The position numbers and the translations under genes are program-made. DNA of 64,000 nt from Cylindrobasidium torrendii FP15055 ss-10 (taxonomy: Eukaryota; Basidiomycota; Agaricomycetes; Agaricales; Physalacriaceae). This document shows positions 1 through 11,044 of the stretch, one piece after another; position 1 is the stretch's first letter; every line of letters starts with the position of its first letter. The notes beneath the pieces were generated by a model, which saw nothing but the letters and a program-made list of their open reading frames with translations, was not told the origin of the DNA and ran no database searches. The DNA is taken from positions 1 through 64,000 of the forward strand of contig KN880450.1 of assembly GCA_000934385.1 (NCBI GenBank), read 5' to 3'.

Positions 1-60
1 GTCCCTAAGCCGTCGTGTCAGTAAGCTCGTTATCAGAGTAGAGCACGACACACTAGCGCT

Positions 61-613
61 GTTATGACGGGTGGGTAGCGACACCGGTCGTCGTTGCTGT
101 GCTGGCAGTGGTGGTGGAAGGGAGGAAAGGACTTGAAAACTGCGAAGTCCCTCTTGTCGTGGCCCAGTCCAAGGCTCGGCACCCTCGGCTGATGCAGAGT
201 TGCTGGCAACCGAATTCCACCTCACAAGATTCCGGGCCATCGAAAAGTTTGTAGCTCATATCCAGGTCAAACATTGATATCTCATTCTGAGGGATATTCG
301 AAAATAACATTTGTACACCGCTGCACGCCAGTATTCGAAAAAAACTTTTCTGGTCCGAAATGTTATTTTCGAATATCCCTCAAAATTAGATATCAACATT
401 TGACCTGCAAATGAGCTACAAACTGTTCGATTGCCCCGGAATCCTGTGAGGTGGAATCCGGTTGCCAGCAACTCTGCATCAGCCGAGGGTGCCGAGCCTT
501 GGACTTGCAACGACAAGAGGGACTTAGCAGTTTCCAAGTGGGCCTGTCCTCCCTAGTACCACCACTGCCAGCACATCGACAACCAGTGTCGCTGCAAGTC
601 CCGCCCGTCATGG
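61..613. repeat. Large imperfect palindrome (inverted repeat)
   Basis: The left arm (about 61-312) is the near reverse complement of the right arm (about 358-613), with a 45-bp spacer at 313-357. I aligned the arms by eye and they match almost throughout, with scattered substitutions and small indels. The innermost 15 bp of each arm (298-312 and 358-372) are perfectly complementary. Both arms carry matching short open frames, so the arms were copied as a block. No transposase is visible. It could be a non-autonomous hairpin element, an inverted duplication, or the end of a larger repeat. Confidence 0.85.
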
Positions 614-1994
614 CGATGCACTGGCAGGCGCGTGTATTGTGTTGCACTCTAACGATGGCGTAGACTAACTTCCACCGGACAGCCTAGCCCGAGCCTAGCG
701 CGTCGTGCGCTCACTGCCTGCGCGCACACTCCTTGTCGGTGGCAACGACCTGCTCATAAGTGAGTACTCCTCATATTTTTCTTCCTCAAGATCTTTACTT
801 ACGGCGGGCTCAAGGCTGGCTGCAAGCCAAGATGCATGCTAGCTATGGCGCCCAGGGAAACGCGGGATTGAGCGGCGGCGCGAGGGCGGGATGGGCGCGA
901 GGTCATTGAAAGGTAGATTTGAGTAGCATACATAGTAGGGATTCCTGTATGTACTATGTCCGTATTGTAGTGCTATGCTATGAAAGATCCTTTGTGCAAC
1001 CAACAAACAATGTGGATGCAGCAGGCAGCGACGACGGCAGCGGCGGAGGGCGCAGTGGCAACGACGGTCCCCAAGCAAATGTCAGGGTCGGCACAAAATC
1101 CTTTTTGTCTAATATCGTACGGGAAACTTTGTTTTCTGATTTGCTTTTTTATGTTGTTTTCTAATTTCGTAAACTTTTAAATAAAACGAATAGAATCTCA
1201 AAACATTTATATCGAATAGCCTGGTGCGGTGGTGTACCCGGTCACTATCCCATATCGTGCCACCCGCTCAGTACTTTCTGTTCGGGAAGCACGGTCTGTA
1301 TCTGGAAGACGCGGGGGAAGAAACAAAACTGGGGTCTGTACGCCTCGGGGGCAAAGAGGCCCTGCGGGTTCCTCAGTCTTCCTCCGTATTCCTCAGTTCG
1401 ACATGGATCTCGTGGTATCCTCGTGGCATGGCAGCCAGGAACCTTCCGCTGTCCGCAATGCAAACTTTCCTGTTCTGGGGATTATCCTCAGCGCCACATG
1501 AAATGCCTACGATGGGGTCACTGATGACGAAGAAGAGCGCGATGTGTACATCACGATCGCAGTGACGCTGCAGACCGCACTGCTCCCCGAATCGCGACGA
1601 GAGGCACTCGGGCAGGAATAATAGATATGGTTGCAAGCTGTACAGGCTGGCCACTCGAGACAAGGCAGAAAATTGGACGATCAATGTTTGTACAAGGAAT
1701 TTTGATACTAAGGCATGGCTTTGCAAATGGCATACAACATAAACGAAGACTGGTTTGTCAGTCAGCTGTAAAGTATCTCGCTACTAGAATACAGATACCC
1801 GACTCTTTCAATTTGTTGGTCGGGGGTAAGACGTGTTTGTACCACAGACGATGGCGAGAAAGCTAATAAACATACGACGCAAAGCAGCGCAACCCAATGA
1901 GAGGAAGGAAACGCAGAAGGTAAAAAAGAAATCATGTCCGTACAGAGGCTCGTCTGAGGGATTTGCGGCATATAGTCCATATCGTGCGATGAAA
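614..1994. other. No supported gene
   Basis: Only short overlapping open frames in conflicting phases are present. None has a recognisable domain or a believable intron structure. The stretch ends at the 3' side of the bZIP gene. Confidence 0.5.
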
Positions 1995-3306
1995 CTAGTA
2001 CCCGTAGGCACCACTGCTGGCTTGAGGACGTCCATTGTCTACCTTGCCCACACCGACGCCCACGCTAACAGGAACACCGCCGACTGCGCCGTTGACTTGG
2101 CCAACACCAACACCACCAACGAGAGCGCTGAGGCGGGAAATCTCCTCGCGGGAAGTGACCAGGGCAGTGGTCAGACGCTCGTTTTCTTGCTGAAGGAATT
2201 CGACTTTGGCTTGCAGCTGAGCGAGCCATGCTTTCTTGCGCTGCCTGCACTTAAGGGCCGCTGCATCATGTTGAGCAAAGAAAAAAGCGACGACAGAAGT
2301 GTAGCGCACCTTGTCTATTCCTTTCCAAAAAGTTCTTCCGCTTCTCGTCCTCCGTCAGTTGCCCGCCGTTTTTGGACGAGCCATTGCCGTTGCCCATAGA
2401 CTGCATCGACATCATGTCATGACCTCCTTGGTGTTGCTTCTTCGACATGGGCATATCCATGTAGTCCTCATCGTCGTCCTCTTCATCATCATCGTCGTCG
2501 TCGTCAGCCGCCTTGCGCCCGCGCGCAGAACGACGCGTCACAGTCTTCCGCTTAGTACCTCGCTTGCCGTTCGTCGGTGGCTCGCTGGGCTCGGGGCCCG
2601 TGCTACGAGCCTGTGCCTCCTCGCGCTTCGTAAGTTCTTGATGGGCTTGGGAGAGCAGGAAGAGGCCATTGGCAGCGGTGTTGGCGGCATTGTTGGCGCT
2701 GTTGAGGTATTCGCCATCTTGTGACTGGGGAGCATATCCATTGCCATTCATGGCTCCAGTGATTGCGTTTAGTGTATTAGGAGTGATGGTCAGGGCGTTC
2801 TGCATGAATGCGTTCGTGTTGGGCGTGTTTGGGAAGGGTCCACCGACGAGCGGGGTGAGACCAGTGCGAGGCGTAAGACCGGTCCGTGGAGTAAGCCCGG
2901 TCCGGAAGGAGGATGGATCGAATTCAGAGGTTGCTCCAGCGGTGGGCCCTGCGAGCATTGCGGGCGATAGTGGTCCTGCACGGAGGGAGTTGGTCATGCC
3001 AGGCGCAAGCCCCCACTGATACGACGCATTGGGATCGGACGGTGAAGAGATAGATGAGAGGGGCGGCAGCACGGGGCGGGATTCGGCTGGAGGAGATTTG
3101 GATTTGGACTTGCCATTGGATTGGTCTGTGTTGTTTGATTCACCGGAGGATGGCCCCAGCGATGGCGGCTGCGGTGACCGGCCATGTCGTACGATGGTTC
3201 CCGACGGATTACGTGAAAAAGACTGCTCGAAAGGGTTTGGTTCTAGGTCGAAGTCGGCGCGCTTCGAGGTTTTGGGCGAGGTTCCGCGCTGCTCATTGGG
3301 AGACAT
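1995..3306 (-). CDS. Atf1/CREB-type bZIP transcription factor
   Basis: A predicted nuclear stress-responsive regulator of 420 aa that binds DNA as a bZIP dimer. Exons on the minus strand are 2310-3306 and 1995-2260, with a 49-bp intron. The splice joins the basic region exactly (ERNRQ, then AALKCRQRKK), followed by a leucine heptad region. The N-terminus has the PNPFEQSF motif near residues 23-30 and three RTGLTP repeats at 135-152, both typical of the fungal Atf1 activation/HRA region, and many SP/TP sites suited to a stress MAP kinase. An acidic run precedes the bZIP. I chose the ATG at 3306 (MSPNEQ), as in fungal homologues. An in-frame ATG at 3441 would add 45 residues of poor quality. 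Confidence 0.93.
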
Positions 3307-4452
3307 GGTATTCAGACGCAGTGACGTTTTGGTGGGAAGAGTGACGACAGTCGGAACAACGTCATCTGCCCTTTTAACGTTTTCGTTTTGTTTACGAAAG
3401 AAACCCACGTGCACGGCAAATGATGGGACCCCGGACACCATCTCCTCAGTGCGCTTTTCGGCTGATTACCCCCTCAGTCGGAAACTAGTCGACCAACGTC
3501 CTTAAAAATCTGGGATCCATATAAAAGAAGTGTTTGTGCATATGTCGACTCACTTTCAGCGCCAAAGAGGGCGGGAATGCAGCCCTGCAGCCTAATCTGC
3601 AACATAACAGTCGGGGTCCTGTGACGTCATTTCAAGCGTAAGGCGATTTTGTCCCTGGTGTGCCATTTGAGGGTGTTCCCTCGATTTCCAACCCTTTCGA
3701 TATGTGAAAGCCGTCGACGATGGCCAAACGACTTCCATGTCGCGACACAACAGCGCCGTCCAGAATTCCATCGTCGCGCGCTCTCGAGAGCAACACCGAG
3801 GCATGGGCAGTCCGATCCGCACCCCCGGACGCCACATCGTCGGATGATACCCAGCCGAGCTATCGCCTCGCGCCAGAGTGACCTCTGAATCAGTAGCGGG
3901 CTAACGGCTGGCGACAGACGGCAGTAGGGTGGTCCACGCCCTACAGTAGATCCCGCGGAAATACCAAATGCAGTAGAATGACAATCAGACTTGCACGATG
4001 AAGCGTGCTCATCCTCAAGTCGAACTGCAAGGTGTGAACGCTTGGTTACCAGGGGAGGCAGAAGTATTGGGTAGTATTTGGCGCCTGGGAACGTGGTCAG
4101 GCCCATGTACAAACGCGGTAATTGTTCATCGTTGGCCCTTGTTCCCGTCTTGGTCATCACAAAGGCAGCTTGAGGCGTGACCTTTCTCAGCCTTGAAGGG
4201 TGTGCCATGCAGAAGCAAAGCTATCCGTGTAAAACTTCAGGATACTGACCTTGAGCGCACTGTTCATTGTTCTTCTGGACCGCCGGTATTGGGAAACCCA
4301 GCTTTGGCCGCGAACAAAGGGCCAGCATAGACGCAGTATAAGAAGGGCATGCGGCTACGAACAAAGCCGTACATCGTCAAGCAGCGCGTCCAGCTATCGC
4401 AGTGCTCAGCCCCTCATCCCACGAGAAACAGAGCATACACACATACCAAGTC
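3307..4452. other. Intergenic region between divergent genes
   Basis: This lies upstream of the bZIP gene (-) and the small gene at 4453 (+). A CACGTG E-box is at about 3407-3412. A plus-oriented TATAAAA-like box near 3520 has no gene behind it. Overlapping open frames at 3592-4208 are low-complexity shadows without domains. Confidence 0.5.
4337..4342 (+). promoter_or_regulatory. TATA-like box
   Basis: TATAAG lies 111 bp upstream of the ATG at 4453. Confidence 0.4.
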
Positions 4453-4893
4453 ATGCAATCCCGTAGTGCCTCCGATACGATTAAACACCTGGTTGCGCCG
4501 TCCTCTCAGTTTTCGAGTTCGACTTGTAATTTCTTGGAGGAGTTGCATCCACAAGGCAATTCGCCCATGCCCGTGGCCTTCACTGGCCATTCTTATATCA
4601 CGCCACAAAACACGCCGCAATCCACACCACAATGTCCCCCAGCACCTAAGCAAGGCGTCCTACGAGACTCGTACACGTTCTATCCGCAGCAGAGTTCAAA
4701 GCACCTTCCGATGCAGCCCGGTAAATGTGGCGTGAAGGGCAGAAAGCTCGAATTCGACCTGTCGTTGGGGGCGGTCGCAGGAAAAATCGTAGATGGGCTT
4801 GGGGCGCCTATCAAGCTAGGATCATGGCTTGGCGAAGAAGAGGAATACTGTATCACCAATCCTGGGGCGCACACCCCACATCCGAAAGAATAA
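4453..4893 (+). CDS. Small hypothetical protein
   Basis: An uninterrupted frame of 146 aa starting MQSRSASDTIK. I do not recognise it. The first two thirds are rich in Ser, Pro and Gln with few hydrophobic stretches. The C-terminal third has a more ordered part (GRKLEFDLSLGAVAGKIVDG). There is no signal peptide or membrane segment. A TATA-like box upstream at 4337 supports transcription. The frame stays open 51 bp further upstream but only to a GTG, so the ATG at 4453 is the natural start. It may be a real lineage-specific gene or a chance frame. Confidence 0.4.
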   Translation: MQSRSASDTIKHLVAPSSQFSSSTCNFLEELHPQGNSPMPVAFTGHSYITPQNTPQSTPQCPPAPKQGVLRDSYTFYPQQSSKHLPMQPGKCGVKGRKLEFDLSLGAVAGKIVDGLGAPIKLGSWLGEEEEYCITNPGAHTPHPKE

Positions 4894-5507
4894 AGAGGAG
4901 AGTCAAAGAGGCATGAAAGACCAGTTGCGTGGCCAGGAAAACCGCTGTTGTGTAGTTATTGCTATGGAATGTTAGAAAGTGCTGTTCAAATGATAATGAG
5001 CGTGTCTAACATAAACTGACCCGATGATTTCAAAAACCCATTGCCGAGTCAAGCCGTGTATTATGGCGAGCACAGAGAATGATACTCAGTGCGGCCAGCA
5101 AGGTCGAAGACAATTGCAGGTCGAACATGGAGGACGAAGAGAAACATGCTCATTGTCATGCACTGCCGTCGCGCCCACTACGTATGCATGACGAGCTACA
5201 AGCCACTTCATCAATTAATGGCTTCTTTCTGCGGGTCCGGGGCGCGTCATTTCCATCATACCGCCTTCACCCAGCCTCGACATTGGTGTTCAACTTTACT
5301 TTTCATGTCCGATTTTTCCTGGTGTGTCTACAGGGCAGGTGCCACTGAGAGGCAACCGGGGCGAGTGCGGGGCGCCTGCGGCTTCCCCCACATTCCGCTT
5401 TCAGATGATCGCGTGTGTTTATGAGCACCGAGAAAAAAAGTCTCTCCGCGTCTCCCATCACGATTTTCCACAAAGCATCTCTGAATCGCCTGCGAGGCAT
5501 CCATACA
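4894..5507. other. Intergenic region, nothing recognised
   Basis: No supported gene lies between the small unknown gene and the isochorismatase-family gene. Confidence 0.5.
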
Positions 5508-6255
5508 ATGAGCCTCCTTCGTCCTGACTCGACGCTTTTCCTCCTGTGCGATGTCCAGGCTAAATTTCGTGCGTAGTCCAACCATCACTCTCACATTAGT
5601 TCGATTGACGCGATATTGAAGGGCCTGCGATACACAATTACGACGGCGTAGTCGCAAATGCCAATAAGTTGATGAAGATAGCCAAGGTAAAACATCCATT
5701 GTGCACCCATGTGTATAGCCTAATCCAAACTGGGCACAGCTCGCAAATTGCGGCGTCCTCGCAACCACACAACATTCGCGCGGTAAGCTACTCTTAACAA
5801 TAGAGATATCCAGCATGCTGAATCTATGAGCTAATACAGGACTTGGACCAGTGGACCCATCCATCGACCTTTCCGCCCTCGGTGACCTCCACCTCGGCAC
5901 ACTCGACAAGACCCTCTTCTCTATGCTCACGCCAGAGGTGAAGGAAATTCTGGTCCGGCGCGCCCCATCTGCAGTCGTTCTCATGGGCATTGAAGCACAT
6001 ATATGTGTCCAACAAACAGCATTGCAACTCCTCACTACACCGACATTCGCTAATATCAAGGTTTACATCGCCCACGACGCCGTCTCGTCTTCCCACCCAA
6101 CAGAAATGGATATTGCGATACACAGACTACGTGCAGCTGGTGCAGTTATAACCACCAGCGAAAGCCTCGGCTTCGAACTTATTGGCGACGCCATACACCC
6201 CAACTTCCGCGAATTCAGCAAACTCATCAAGGAAACAAAGATGGCACCCAAATGA
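5508..6255 (+). CDS. Isochorismatase-family (ISOC-like) hydrolase
   Basis: A 194-aa cysteine hydrolase of the isochorismatase superfamily, most like the small ISOC1/ISOC2 proteins. The physiological substrate of this subgroup is unknown. Exons are 5508-5568, 5622-5686, 5740-5782 and 5840-6255, and all introns are 53-57 bp. The expected triad is complete: Asp15 in LLCDVQAKF, Lys80 in DKTLFSM and Cys112 in GIEAHICVQQ. The second exon reads PAIHNYDGVVANANKL and the third LANCGVLATTQHSR, both typical of the fold. There is no targeting signal, so it is probably cytosolic. Its stop codon is 109 bp from that of the convergent SEC63. Confidence 0.93.
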
Positions 6256-6364
6256 CGAGGTGGACAGCGATGTATTACTACACACACAAACACAGTATAA
6301 ATATGTAAATTCCAGTTGCAGGGCCCGCTCATGGGGAGAGGAATGTAAATCAATTAATGGCGTA

Positions 6365-8540
6365 CTAATCGCTGTCGCTGTCGCTGCTGTCGTTTGCAGC
6401 GCCTCCCTCATCATCCGTCGAGCTCTCGTCGTCGCTCTCTGCCGCATAGTCAACACGCTTGACCTTGCCGCCCTTCATAAGCGCCATCTGGCCGGCGAGC
6501 GAATCCTCCTCAGGATCAGAAATATCATCCTCGACCTCCTCCGCCGCGGTTGGCTCCTCAACAGTCAATGTTATGGGAGTCGACACCTCCGCACCAACGA
6601 AAGAGTCCGACACAATGTATACCCTCCACGGATTTACACCTACACTCGGAGGCGCTTGGAAGCGTATTTTGTATGTCCTGTACGGTCGTGATGCAGGAAG
6701 TTCGGAGACGTGAGGGATGTCGTATATCCGCATGGGCTGCACGGCAGCAAGCTTTTGGGTTTTAGGGTCTGCGAGCACAATCCACCATGAAGGCTTGCGG
6801 CTAGAAGGCCAGTAAGGAGCATGAGCGAACGATGGCTTGAGGTCAGGCATATCCTCAACATCCTTGATGGTTGTAAGGAACTTGTAGTCCTCTTTATCAT
6901 TGGCCTTAGCGGAGTCGTCCGGAATTGGCGTAGAGTCCGCCGGTGAGAGCGGCGACGTAAGGCGAAGCTTCAGGACGAGGTGTACAATGGCAGAGGGCGT
7001 CACCTGGCGCTCATCAATGACTGGTATAGATGTAAGCGAATGCAATAGAACGTGTTCAAGTTTATACCTTTAAAGGATGCGTCAAGTACATCCACGTTGC
7101 CCCATTTCTCTACTGCCTTGCGTGCATCTGCAGCACGCGCATCTGATGCATCCTCAAGGTCTTTCACCACTGCAGAGATGGGCTTATTGAAAGGGACTTC
7201 GTCACCCTTGATGCCAGGAAGCTGAGCCGCAGGCGCCTGTAACGGTAGAAGGGCTTGGGTAAGATATGCGTTGAGGCGCATGATGGACAGTGAAGGAACA
7301 AGCCAGCTGCGAGAACTGGCAACGTTGAGCTGAGAGTTGAGCAGAAGTGGGGTATGTAGAACGACACGGCGCTGCTCTGTACAGGTTGTTGAGTTTAGTT
7401 GGACTAAAAGGACCAGTCAACAGATACGGACCTTTCTTAAGCGCAGAGCTATTGATATTCAGGCGCAGGAGATGGGCGAACAACAACGTTATGGCGCGTT
7501 GTTGGCCAACGTTTGACGCTTCGGCAGACTTCTGGACGGCGACAAAGAACTGGACGTGCTTGCTTGCTTGAATCTCCTTCTCGATGCGGGCAAATTCGGC
7601 CTTGTCGGATGCGGTGGGGATACATTCAAACTGGTATGCCTTGCTGAGCATTCCCAAAGCATCTGCAACAGTCGATTGCTCGGTGACACTCTTCCAGAAT
7701 GCCGTGGCCGACTTGGCGTTGACACCATCCTTTGTGAGCTGGCGGGATCCAAACCACCAGCGACCGACTAGTAAGGGCAATCCTCCGCCAAAGAGAACAC
7801 CATAGACACCGAGAACCCAGATGTTGTTCTTGCCCTCAATGATCCAAGTGGGAAGAGCGATGCCCATAGACATTTGCTGGCGGCCATCTGGATCTCCAAA
7901 TTCCTCCCAGTTCTTGCGAATGGTTTCATCTGTAAGACTACGACTGGTCAACGTGGCTTTCAATGAATGGGTAGTACAACACGCACGATTTGTACGCCTT
8001 TGTCAAATCCACGAAGAAGTTCTGAATGTCCTCCACAGTTTGGTTCGCAGTGGCCTTGACCTTGTCCGGGTGGTAGAGCTTGGATAACTTCTTGTAATGC
8101 GACTTGATCTCCTTCTCGCCTGTGCCAATAGCAATGCCAAGAATCTCGTAAGGATCGTAGAGTTTGCTGCCATTTTGGGTGTTGGACACAAAGTATGCAA
8201 GGCCGCCAAATGCTACCCAGCCAAGCGCGATGAGCACATTTCTACGCGTCTGTTAGTGGTCATTATTTGGGATTGTGTCCGAACGACGCACTTGGCAGTG
8301 AATATTTGCCCTTCCGCCTTTGCAGCTTCCGCGCGCGCCTTGATACACGGCTCGCATCGACACCCATTTGTGTCCTTTCGGCGTTCTAGAAATAAACGCG
8401 TCAGTTGCTGATGCACAAAGCGGGGCGAAGTGCGCACTGAAGAGTGGTGCGAAAGTGAGCGGGACAAGAATGAAGGCCAGAATTGCGATGACAAAGGTCG
8501 CAGCCATGCTGCCGCTTTCATCGTAGTTGTAGTTCGCCAT
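6365..8540 (-). CDS. SEC63: Sec63, ER protein translocation J-protein
   Basis: An ER-membrane subunit of the post-translational translocon. It recruits BiP/Kar2 to Sec61 through a lumenal J domain. The protein is 640 aa (yeast Sec63 is 663). Minus-strand exons are 8438-8540, 8292-8385, 7987-8241, 7432-7937, 7068-7376 and 6365-7020. It starts MANYNYDESG, as in other fungi. Membrane helices lie near 13-31, 68-84 and 190-211. The J domain, about 93-165, contains the HPD triad at 123-125. A Sec63/Brl domain follows, and the tail is Asp/Ser-rich and acidic, matching the Sec62-binding tail of known Sec63. All six exons join in frame. Confidence 0.97.
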
Positions 8541-8916
8541 AGCGGCGGAAACGAAGGTCGAAGTGCTGAATCAAAGAGGTTAAGCAGCTGCGTGGCGGCC
8601 ATCACCGTGTACGTGTCCTTGATTAGATTGAATGAGGTAAGCACTCGCGAAACAGACTCGCGGGAACGCGAGTATTCTCTCGGAGAGGCGCTAAATGCGC
8701 GTCCAAATTCACGGCGTAGATTTCTACTCTTTTAGCACTCGTCAGCTGTGTGCCCCCGTGCAGGAGAATACTGGAGCAGTGTGGCGCTCCGGCTCCGCGA
8801 TCAAGCAGCTGATCCGTCTTGTTTAGTGGTTTCAGGCACTTTCCATTTCCATTCTGCATTCATCCAACTTTCTCATCACTTTGAACACCGCCCTCCCCCC
8901 TTCCACTCTTTCTGCC
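8541..8916. promoter_or_regulatory. Shared upstream region of SEC63 and BTB gene
   Basis: A 376-bp divergent intergenic region that must hold both promoters. No TATA box is obvious. Confidence 0.4.
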
Positions 8917-9923
8917 ATGATTGATACAGGAAAGCTCAACTACTCTGCGGATCTCTGGTTCGAAGACGGGGACATCGTGCTCAAAGCCGAGAACACACTC
9001 TTTCGTGTCACGCAAGGGATTTTGGTATACCACTCCCACATTTTTATGCAAATGGTGCTTCAAGCGCCTACCACAACGATCGTCGATGGCTGTCGACTAT
9101 TGGAGATGACTGGCGACAAGGCTGTTGACCTCACCCATTTCCTCAAGGCGATTCATGACCCAGCGTGCGTCGCAATACTTTGGCTGTTCGTCGCGACACT
9201 AACATCCCGATGGCCCTCAGCTATTACGACCCTGCCCAAGATACCCCATTCGAAGTGATATCCGGCATTCTACGCATCAGCACGAAGTACAATGCCAATG
9301 GCCTTCGTCTCACCTGCGTACGCCATCTTCAGCGCATATTCCCCGCGTCCCTCGAGGACTGGGATAACCGCTCTGCGCCTGGAAACGACACCATTCAAAA
9401 GTTCCGCGCCCGCACACTCGCTGTTATCATGCTTGCACTGGAGACCGACCATCCTGTCCTCCTCCCAAGTGCCATGGCCTACTCATGGTCGGTTGGACTC
9501 GAGGGACTGCTAGATGGCGTCCCCTCGAATCACTCTTTCCCGAAGACCGACCTTGACTGGGCTACGAAGCGCCAGTGCATTATCGCTCGCGACCGTCTCA
9601 CCCTCGCCATCCGCACCGACCTCCTCGCCTTCATGCTCAAACCAGCACATTGTGGTACTGTCGCGCGCTGCAACCACGGCCGCCTTGCGTCCTTGAAAGC
9701 CTGGGGAACCTTCTTCGCCACAGCCGTTATCCCCACGCCATTCCGCTTCGAGGTCAATTGGACAGACTTAACACAGCGCATGTGCACGCAGTGTGTAGAA
9801 GAAGGGCGCGCCGAGTTTTTGTCGGCAAGATGGGTTCTTTGGGAAAGGCTTCCCTCATTCTTTGGCCTAGACGAATGGGATTCCTTGCGCCGAAAAGCAG
9901 GGCTAGACACCGTACCGACATGA
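8917..9923 (+). CDS. BTB/POZ domain protein
   Basis: A 316-aa protein of the large agaricomycete BTB family, whose roles are mostly unknown; some BTB proteins are Cullin-3 adaptors. Exons are 8917-9164 and 9221-9923, and the intron contains a CTAAC branch-like site. The BTB fold starts almost at the N-terminus (DLWFEDGDIVLKAENTLF, then FRVTQGILVYHSHIF) and continues across the splice into FEVISGILRISTKY. The C-terminal half is helical without a known domain and has several Cys residues, including MCTQC. The frame extends upstream to a TTG, but the ATG at 8917 (MIDTGKLNYS) fits the family. Confidence 0.88.
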
Positions 9924-11044
9924 AGTTTCTTTTGGGATTCTTACACTCATTTCTTCTTACCTTGACCTTGCGTAAAACACTCTAATTGCTCATATGTATT
10001 TATAACGTCAAAACATGGTGGTATAAACGGAATAACGCTTGGGTGAGGTTAAGATCCAGGGTTGATATCCAGTGAGCCATGCATACGCTTCTATGGGTGT
10101 AGTATGTTTTGGTGACAGCACTTCCTATACTGGGCATGGTGTTTCAGCATCTCAATTTTGGCGAAGACATGGCAAGGATGCAACGGAATGACAAAGTAAT
10201 CTCATCCCAACGCTACTTGGTCGTTGTTGATGACCATGATGATATAGCACAGGACCGTCACATTACGTGAGGAGAAAGGTGCTGAATGGCAAGCCTTGGG
10301 CAAGCCCACGAGACGAACCAGGCCCCTTGGGGGGTCATACAACTTGCCAGAACTTAGTCACAGTATATGCCAGGTCGAATGCCCTTCTGCGGTGTCCAAT
10401 GTGCTACCTTACTACATAGGCGATCCGCGGTCACAGTGTGGCAGGTTCGGACGGTGCGCGCACAAGAAACGTTGAAGGAAAATAGGCAATCGCCGCAAGT
10501 TGTACCATAATCTATGCAATATTGCATACTAGAAATGACGGAAAGAAACTGCGACCCGAGACAACATCCAAATTTGGTCGCCTGAGCAGCTGTATAACGA
10601 CTGTAAAAAAAACTCTACCGTGGGGCCTATCAAAAGTTAGGACGCATGACACTCGACATACCGATGGGGGCTTTGGCGACGATAGCATAGTCAGTATACT
10701 TCATCCGCTTAAGCTCGACGTTACCTCGCATTCAATCCTCGGCAATGGTCGCTAGACACGCCACCATTCTTTACAGGTCTTTGAAGAGGCCATCGGCGTT
10801 GTTCACTTGCAATATACAGCGTATGGTAGAGAAAAGTTGAACGGTAAGACGAGAACTTGATGTGCAAATTTTGTGACTACTTGAAGACTTGAAGAAAGAG
10901 TCTAGTTCTTGGACTTGACGCAGAAAGATGTGGAACGATTTGGTGACCGTAAGCTCCTCGTGGACTTCCACCTTGACACCTTGGCCTTGAATCATGCCGC
11001 ACGATCCTCCTTGGACTTGTCCAGTACACGTACATATCCTGCGC
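9924..11044. other. Intergenic region, no supported gene
   Basis: This 1.1-kb stretch lies between the 3' ends of the BTB gene and the Tra2-like gene. Frames within it are short. The part near 10770-11044 may hold the Tra2-like 3' UTR or an alternative terminal exon. Confidence 0.45.

Noticed and set aside
3519..3527. Plus-oriented TATAAAA box
   Set aside because: No gene lies downstream on the plus strand within a usual distance.
3592..4208. Minus-strand frame of 193 codons
   Set aside because: Overlaps frames in other phases, has random-like composition and Cys/Arg clusters, and shows no domain or promoter.
5328..6059. Minus-strand frame of 243 codons
   Set aside because: It is the shadow of the isochorismatase-family gene, whose four exons carry the conserved triad.
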